Assembly: GCA_011051815.1 (NCBI GenBank)
Contig: DRKK01000237.1
Span: forward strand, 1 to 9,856
Length of the DNA stretch: 9,856 bases
Source of the DNA: Sphingomonadales bacterium
GTDB lineage: Bacteria; Pseudomonadota; Alphaproteobacteria; Sphingomonadales; Emcibacteraceae
Direction of reading: 5' to 3'
Shown here one piece after another: positions 5,784 through 9,856 of this stretch; the first letter of the stretch is position 1; each line of letters starts with the position of its first letter. The notes under the pieces were generated by a model that was given only the letters and a program-made list of their open reading frames with translations, was not told the origin of the DNA and did no database searches. Position numbers and translations under genes: made by a program.

Positions 5784-5808
5784 TTAAATTAGGTTCTAAA
5801 AAAGGATG

Positions 5809-7935
5809 TTATTCCTCTTCACTTTGCTTGTTTTGGAGATCTTCACCGGTTTCCTGATCAACAGCGCGGCGGCTAAGGCGAACCTTGCCCCGGTCATCAA
5901 CGGCCAGAACCTTGACCTTGATAATATCGCCTTCACTCAGGACGTCCGTAACCTGCTTGACCCGGTGATCTTCCAGTTCACTGATATGAACCAGACCATC
6001 CCGGCTACCCAAGAAGTTCACAAAGGCACCGAAGTCAACGGTTTTAACCACTTTACCTTCGTAAATCTTGCCAACTTCCGGCTCGGCAACGATGCCTTCA
6101 ATCCATTTCAGAGCGGCTTCAATAGCGGACAGGTCAGAGGAGGAAACCTTGATGGTTCCGTCATCTTCAATATCAACTTTGGCACCGGTCACTTCACAGA
6201 TTTCCCGGATAACCTTGCCGCCGGTTCCGATCACTTCGCGGATTTTTTCGCGGTTGATCTGAATGGTTTCAATACGCGGGGCATGATCGCTCATTTCCTC
6301 ACGTCCGGAAGACAGAGCCTTGCTCATTTCATCAAGAATATAGGCGCGGCCTTCAGCAGCCTGTTTCAGGGCAACATCCATGATGTCCCGGGTAATGCCG
6401 GTAATCTTGATGTCCATCTGAAGCGAGGTAATGCCTTCGCTGGTTCCGGCCACTTTAAAGTCCATATCGCCCAGATGATCTTCATCCCCCAGAATATCGG
6501 ACAGAACCGCGTAATCATCGCCTTCCTTGATCAGGCCCATGGCAATACCGGACACCGGACGTTTCAGGGGAACCCCTGCGTCCATCATGGCCAGTGAGCC
6601 ACCACAAACAGACGCCATGGATGACGAACCGTTTGATTCTGTGATCTCGGACACCACACGAATGGTGTAAGGAAATTCATCATGACTTGGCAGTACAGCG
6701 TGCAATGCCCGCCAGGCCAGCTTGCCATGGCCGGTTTCCCGACGGCTTGTACCCATCATGCGGCCAACCTCACCCACGCTATAGGGCGGGAAGTTATAAT
6801 GCAGCATGAAACGTTCTTTATAGGTGCCGGTCAGGGCATCAATGAACTGCTCATCATCGCCGGTCCCAAGCGTTGTGACCACTGTTGCCTGTGTTTCGCC
6901 GCGCGTAAAGAGGGCGGACCCATGGGTGCGGGGCAGGATATTCACTTCGGATGCAATGGCCCGAACCGTATCAAGATCACGACCATCAATACGCTTTTTG
7001 GTTTTGATGATGTCACCGCGCACGATGTTCTTTTCCAGATTTTTCAGCAGATCGCCCACGACACCTGCCATGGCCTGATCTTCTTCACTCACCAGTTCCG
7101 CTTTCACCCGGTCCTTGATCGCATTGATCATGGTTGACCGTGTCTGTTTCACGGTTTCACCGTAAGCGGCCCGCAGGTCATCCTCGGCAAGTTTAGCCAC
7201 TTTGGCAGCCAATTCGGAATGATCTTCCGGTTCCGGCATCTCAATGGGGTCTTTGGCAGCCAGCTCGGCCAGCTCAATAATGGTGTCAATAACCGGTTGC
7301 ATCTGCTCATGACCAAACATGACAGCGCCCAGCATGACTTCCTCAGACAGCTCATTAGCCTCTGATTCCACCATCAGAACCGCATCCCGCGTTCCGGCAA
7401 CCACCAGATCAAGGTCCGATGTTTCAAGCTGCTCATAGGTTGGGTTCAGGATATATTCGCCGTCGATATAACCGACACGCGCCGCACCAATTGGCCCCAT
7501 GAACGGCAGACCGGAAATGGTCAGCGCCGCGCTGGTGCCCACAAGGGCGGTAATATCCGGGTTGTTTTCCAGATCATGGGACATGACCGTGGAGACAACC
7601 TGTGTTTCATTTTTAAAGCCCTTGACGAACAAGGGGCGGATGGGACGGTCGATCAGGCGACAGGTCAATGTCTCGGCTTCGCCGGGACGACCTTCGCGCT
7701 TGAAAAAACCGCCGGGGATTTTACCGGCGGAATAAGCACGTTCCTGATAATTCACCGTGAGCGGGAAAAAGTCGATCCCGGCCTTTGGTGTTTTGGATGC
7801 TGTTACCGCTGTTAAGCAGGATGTCTCACCATATGTTACCATGACGGCGCCTGCGGCTTGACGGGCCACACGGCCTGTTTCCAGAACCAATGTCCGGCCA
7901 CCCCAGTTAATTTCTTTTCTATGTATTTCAAACAT
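5809..7935 (-). CDS. pnp: Polyribonucleotide nucleotidyltransferase (PNPase)
   Basis: PNPase degrades RNA from the 3' end by phosphorolysis, is trimeric, and is a core part of RNA decay. The 708 residues cover the full family architecture: RNase PH domain 1 (about 10-145), an all-helical linker (about 235-310), RNase PH domain 2 (about 325-550), a KH domain (about 556-612) with the GTGG loop at 570-573, and an S1 domain (about 621-691) with [11 protein letters not shown]. The catalytic aspartates D486 and D492 in [11 protein letters not shown] fall at the same numbers as in the E. coli enzyme (from memory). After S1 there are about 17 mostly polar, acid-ended residues (…KQSEEE). The ATG at 7935 has AAGG 10 bp upstream. 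It lies 117 bp after rpsO on the same strand, the classic rpsO-pnp pair, with a stem-loop in the gap. No frameshift or missing motif is seen. Confidence 0.98.
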   Translation of the reverse strand: MFEIHRKEINWGGRTLVLETGRVARQAAGAVMVTYGETSCLTAVTASKTPKAGIDFFPLTVNYQERAYSAGKIPGGFFKREGRPGEAETLTCRLIDRPIRPLFVKGFKNETQVVSTVMSHDLENNPDITALVGTSAALTISGLPFMGPIGAARVGYIDGEYILNPTYEQLETSDLDLVVAGTRDAVLMVESEANELSEEVMLGAVMFGHEQMQPVIDTIIELAELAAKDPIEMPEPEDHSELAAKVAKLAEDDLRAAYGETVKQTRSTMINAIKDRVKAELVSEEDQAMAGVVGDLLKNLEKNIVRGDIIKTKKRIDGRDLDTVRAIASEVNILPRTHGSALFTRGETQATVVTTLGTGDDEQFIDALTGTYKERFMLHYNFPPYSVGEVGRMMGTSRRETGHGKLAWRALHAVLPSHDEFPYTIRVVSEITESNGSSSMASVCGGSLAMMDAGVPLKRPVSGIAMGLIKEGDDYAVLSDILGDEDHLGDMDFKVAGTSEGITSLQMDIKITGITRDIMDVALKQAAEGRAYILDEMSKALSSGREEMSDHAPRIETIQINREKIREVIGTGGKVIREICEVTGAKVDIEDDGTIKVSSSDLSAIEAALKWIEGIVAEPEVGKIYEGKVVKTVDFGAFVNFLGSRDGLVHISELEDHRVKQVTDVLSEGDIIKVKVLAVDDRGKVRLSRRAVDQETGEDLQNKQSEEE

Positions 7936-7962
7936 ATATATCTTACCTTAAACCTACGGCTT

Positions 7963-7990
7963 TCCGGCCCTGAGCCAGGCCCATCCCGGA
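7963..7990 (-). promoter_or_regulatory. Stem-loop in the rpsO-pnp intergenic leader
   Basis: TCCGG (7963-7967) pairs with CCGGA (7986-7990), and inside them CCTG (7969-7972) pairs with CAGG (7976-7979) across a 3-nt loop. Together they form an extended hairpin with an asymmetric internal loop. On the minus strand no T-run follows, so it is unlikely to be an intrinsic terminator. In E. coli a pnp leader hairpin is cut by RNase III and drives PNPase autoregulation. The same role is plausible here but inferred from position. Confidence 0.45.
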
Positions 7991-8052
7991 TCAGAGCTTT
8001 TGGAAAACCTTTTGTGCATGACCCCTATGGCCATACAATTGCCCGCTATTTT

Positions 8053-8322
8053 CTATTTACGCAGGCCAAGACGTTTAATCAATGACTGATAACGTCCTTC
8101 ATCTTTTGACTTCAAATACGCAAGCAGACTGCGGCGCTTGTTCACAAGCATCAACAGTCCCCGGCGTGAATGATTATCTTTTTTGTGATCTTTGAAATGT
8201 TCGGTCAGATTGACAATTCTTGTTGTCAGGATAGCGACCTGCACTTCGGGGGAACCGGTGTCGCCGTCACAAGTGGCGAATTCTTTAATCAGTTCCTGTT
8301 TCTTTTCAGCTGTAATCGACAT
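8053..8322 (-). CDS. rpsO: 30S ribosomal protein S15
   Basis: S15 binds 16S rRNA early in 30S assembly and forms an intersubunit bridge to the 50S. The 89-residue length from MSITAEKK matches the family. Typical motifs are [13 protein letters not shown], the helix [20 protein letters not shown] and [11 protein letters not shown], ending LIKRLGLRK. Two ATG codons are adjacent, at 8325 and 8322. The second is preferred because AAGGAG (plus 8329-8334) is then 6 bp away rather than 3, and because it gives the usual MSITAE start. The gene follows truB by 20 bp and precedes pnp by 117 bp, in the standard infB-rbfA-truB-rpsO-pnp order. Confidence 0.98.
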   Translation of the reverse strand: MSITAEKKQELIKEFATCDGDTGSPEVQVAILTTRIVNLTEHFKDHKKDNHSRRGLLMLVNKRRSLLAYLKSKDEGRYQSLIKRLGLRK

Positions 8323-8342
8323 CATATACTCCTTATCAAAAA

Positions 8343-9251
8343 TTAAATGTTAAACACCCGCACCGGTTTCAGGATCGATCCTGCCGGGGTGATTTCAACC
8401 TCACATAACGCCACAAGACGCCCGTCTGTCATCACCCTGATAATCCCCGCTGCAAGGGGGTCTGAGACCGCAAGCCGTTGTCCATGGGACAAAAGTCTTG
8501 CTTCTTCTTCCGTAACGGCCAGTGCCAAGATGTCGTCCAGCACGGTCACCACGGGGAGAATCCACTCCTCAGGCGGCGCACTATGGCTTATATCCTCTAA
8601 CTTTTCCAGCGAAATCGACATCGCCAAATCAAAAGGCCCAACCCGGGTCCGCCGCAGGGCGGAAACATAGCCTACAGTACCCAGTTTCACCGCTAAATCC
8701 CGCGCCAGAGACCGCACATAAGTGCCTTTGCCACAATCAACCCTGAAAGCCGCCTGCTCCCCGTCAAAAGACAGCAATTCCAGCCTGTAAATATCCACTT
8801 CGCGGGATTTTATTTTTACCTCTTCGCCCGCACGGGCCAAGTCATAGGCCCGCCTGCCCTCAATCTTCACCGCGCTATATATGGGGGGTGTCTGGGTGAT
8901 CCGCCCAATGAAATCAGGCAAAGCCGCCAGAATATCATCTTGCCTGGGGCGATGATCACTGGTGGCCGTGACCGCGCCCTCGGCATCATCGGTGGCCCGC
9001 GCCTCGCCAAAGGTGACGGTAAATTCATAGGTTTTCCGCGCATCCATGATAAAGGGAATGGTTTTTGTCGCCTCGCCAAAGGCAATGGGCAGGATACCCG
9101 TGGCCAGCGGGTCAAGGGTGCCGCCGTGGCCCACTTTCTGTGCCTTGGTCAACCAACGGCATTTGCCGACCACCTGCGTGGACCCCATCCCCAGCGGCTT
9201 GTCTATGGCTAGCCAGCCATCGAGTTTGATCCCTTTACGTTTTCGGCCCAA
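8343..9251 (-). CDS. truB: tRNA pseudouridine(55) synthase
   Basis: TruB makes pseudouridine 55 in the T-loop of almost all elongator tRNAs and also acts as a tRNA chaperone. The 302 residues carry the N-terminal [14 protein letters not shown] (12-25), the catalytic aspartate D47 in [31 protein letters not shown] in the middle, and the RNA-binding [15 protein letters not shown]. The tail after about residue 235 is PUA-like ([21 protein letters not shown]). The start is a TTG at 9251, two bases after the rbfA stop, with AAGGA (plus 9261-9265) 9 bp upstream. The next in-frame ATG would remove the first 21 residues, including the conserved IDKP motif. The TTG start and tight spacing imply translational coupling to rbfA. 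Only 20 bp separate it from rpsO. Confidence 0.97.
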   Translation of the reverse strand: MGRKRKGIKLDGWLAIDKPLGMGSTQVVGKCRWLTKAQKVGHGGTLDPLATGILPIAFGEATKTIPFIMDARKTYEFTVTFGEARATDDAEGAVTATSDHRPRQDDILAALPDFIGRITQTPPIYSAVKIEGRRAYDLARAGEEVKIKSREVDIYRLELLSFDGEQAAFRVDCGKGTYVRSLARDLAVKLGTVGYVSALRRTRVGPFDLAMSISLEKLEDISHSAPPEEWILPVVTVLDDILALAVTEEEARLLSHGQRLAVSDPLAAGIIRVMTDGRLVALCEVEITPAGSILKPVRVFNI

Positions 9252-9253
9252 GC

Positions 9254-9661
9254 TCAGTCGTCCTTGTCAAGGTCTTGGGCCACATGGGGACTATGGAGCA
9301 ATTGTTCAATATGATCCGCCTCGCCAAAACTGCTGTCACTGGTAAATTTCAGCTTAGGCAGATATTTCATGCGGACCATCTGTGACAATTGGCCGCGAAT
9401 ATATTTGTGACAACGGTTCAGGCCGTCAACCACATCCCGTTCGTGACCCCCGCCCAGCGGCATGACAAAAATGGTTGCATTGCGCAGGTCCGGGCTACAG
9501 CGGACTTCGGTCACGGTGATCGATACCCCGTCAAGGGACGGATCGCGGATTTCCCCGCGCGCAAAGATTTCCGACAGGGCATGGCGGATATTTTCCCCCA
9601 CGCGCAACAACCGGTGACTGGAACCGCGATCATCATTCATATCATGCTGTGATTTGGACAT
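9254..9661 (-). CDS. rbfA: 30S ribosome-binding factor A
   Basis: RbfA is a small KH-fold protein that binds immature 30S subunits and helps 16S rRNA 5'-end maturation, notably in the cold. The 135 residues include LLRVGENIRHALSEIFARGE (18-37), the strand SITVTEVRCSPDLRNATIFV with the family's V(T)EV..SPDL signature, and the C-terminal KYLPKLKFTSDSSFGEADHIEQLL. A glycine-rich MPLGGGHE sits in the middle, a form I associate with alphaproteobacterial RbfA. The start at 9661 has AGGA (plus 9668-9671) 6 bp upstream. It lies 116 bp after infB and just ahead of truB, whose TTG start follows two bases after the rbfA stop. Confidence 0.96.
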   Translation of the reverse strand: MSKSQHDMNDDRGSSHRLLRVGENIRHALSEIFARGEIRDPSLDGVSITVTEVRCSPDLRNATIFVMPLGGGHERDVVDGLNRCHKYIRGQLSQMVRMKYLPKLKFTSDSSFGEADHIEQLLHSPHVAQDLDKDD

Positions 9662-9690
9662 ATCATATCCTGTGTTTTAGTTTCAACATT

Positions 9691-9758
9691 TGTCATTCTG
9701 CCATTTGCCGTCATGTTGAATGGCGGCAAATGGATGCTGAAACATGTTCAGCATGACA
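9691..9758. repeat. Composite palindromic intergenic element between infB and rbfA
   Basis: Three inverted repeats are nested in 68 bp. CCATTTGCCG (9701-9710) pairs perfectly with CGGCAAATGG (9724-9733). ATGCTGAA (9734-9741) pairs perfectly with TTCAGCAT (9747-9754). The outer TGTCATTCTG (9691-9700) matches CAGCATGACA (9749-9758) at nine of ten positions. The right half, read on the minus strand as GTCATGCTGAACATGTTTCA, looks like the small dispersed REP-type palindromes common between genes in many bacteria (recognition from memory). No T-run follows, so it is not an obvious terminator. It lies in the transcript between infB and rbfA and would form strong RNA structure. Confidence 0.7.
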
Positions 9759-9777
9759 GTGAGAAGCGTAACAGGCC

Positions 9778-9856
9778 CTAATCCAGAGACCGTTCTATTT
9801 CCTCAACCTCGTAACATTCGATGATGTCACCTTTTTTCGGGTCGTTATAGCTGGCG
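9778..9856 (-). CDS. infB: Translation initiation factor IF-2, C-terminal end (partial)
   Basis: Only the last 25 residues and the TAG stop (plus 9778-9780) are present; the rest lies beyond the right edge. The tail reads ASYNDPKKGDIIECYEVEEIERSLD, matching the IF-2 C-terminus (compare E. coli …YNDVRVGDVIEVFEIIEIQRT, from memory). This is the end of domain IV, the part that recognises fMet-tRNA. The position just upstream of rbfA on the same strand is the conserved nusA-infB-rbfA order and confirms the call. Transcription runs from infB into rbfA through the palindromic element. Confidence 0.92.
   Translation of the reverse strand, partial: ASYNDPKKGDIIECYEVEEIERSLD

Noticed and set aside
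5806..6597. A 263-codon plus-strand open frame opposite the 3' part of pnp
   Set aside because: It lies antisense to the conserved KH, S1 and RNase PH coding region. Its Asn/Phe/Gly-rich product mirrors pnp codon usage.

Overview
This window looks like chromosomal DNA of an alphaproteobacterium of moderate GC content. The evidence is gene content: an Irr-type Fur regulator (HHH motif, no CxxC zinc pairs), an alphaproteobacterial-type CysK C-terminus (…[12 protein letters not shown]…) and the conserved infB-rbfA-truB-rpsO-pnp block. I see no phage, transposase, CRISPR array, tRNA or rRNA, and nearly all of the DNA is coding. The largest gaps are about 150, 124, 117 and 116 bp, and each holds promoter-like or hairpin structures that are annotated separately. 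The genus cannot be fixed from the sequence alone.

Layout. (1) Positions 2-2141, plus strand: the tail of an unrecognised gene, then cysK, a small beta-grasp (MoaD/ThiS-like) protein and a MoeB/ThiF-type E1-like adenylyltransferase. They are packed with gaps of 9 and 3 bp and then a 14-bp overlap, so they are probably one sulfur-assimilation or sulfur-transfer operon. (2) 2138-3124, minus: a D-2-hydroxyacid dehydrogenase convergent with moeB. (3) 3249-3761, plus: a secreted SH3-like protein with a good sigma70-type promoter. (4) 3758-4186, minus: irr, convergent with the SH3 gene. (5) 4261-5658, minus: a nitronate-monooxygenase-like flavoprotein with a C-terminal cysteine cluster. (6) 5809-9856, minus: the translation/RNA-decay block, transcribed as infB (only its last 25 codons are present), rbfA, truB, rpsO, pnp.

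How they fit together. The plus-strand operon pairs cysteine synthase with a ubiquitin-fold protein and the enzyme that normally activates such proteins. This recalls the mycobacterial CysM-CysO-MoeZ route of protein-thiocarboxylate-dependent cysteine synthesis, but the small protein here lacks the C-terminal Gly-Gly that the chemistry needs. That is the oddest biology in the window. The infB-to-pnp block is a standard housekeeping arrangement: initiation factor 2, 30S maturation, tRNA Psi55 synthesis, ribosomal protein S15 and the exoribonuclease PNPase. It is decorated by a 68-bp composite palindromic repeat upstream of rbfA and a stem-loop in the pnp leader. Both convergent gene pairs overlap by exactly 4 bp at their stop codons, leaving no room for conventional terminators.

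I found no clear, wholly undescribed system. The best leads are the Gly-Gly-less beta-grasp protein in the cysK/moeB operon, the palindromes around the irr and flavoprotein promoters, and the composite repeat.
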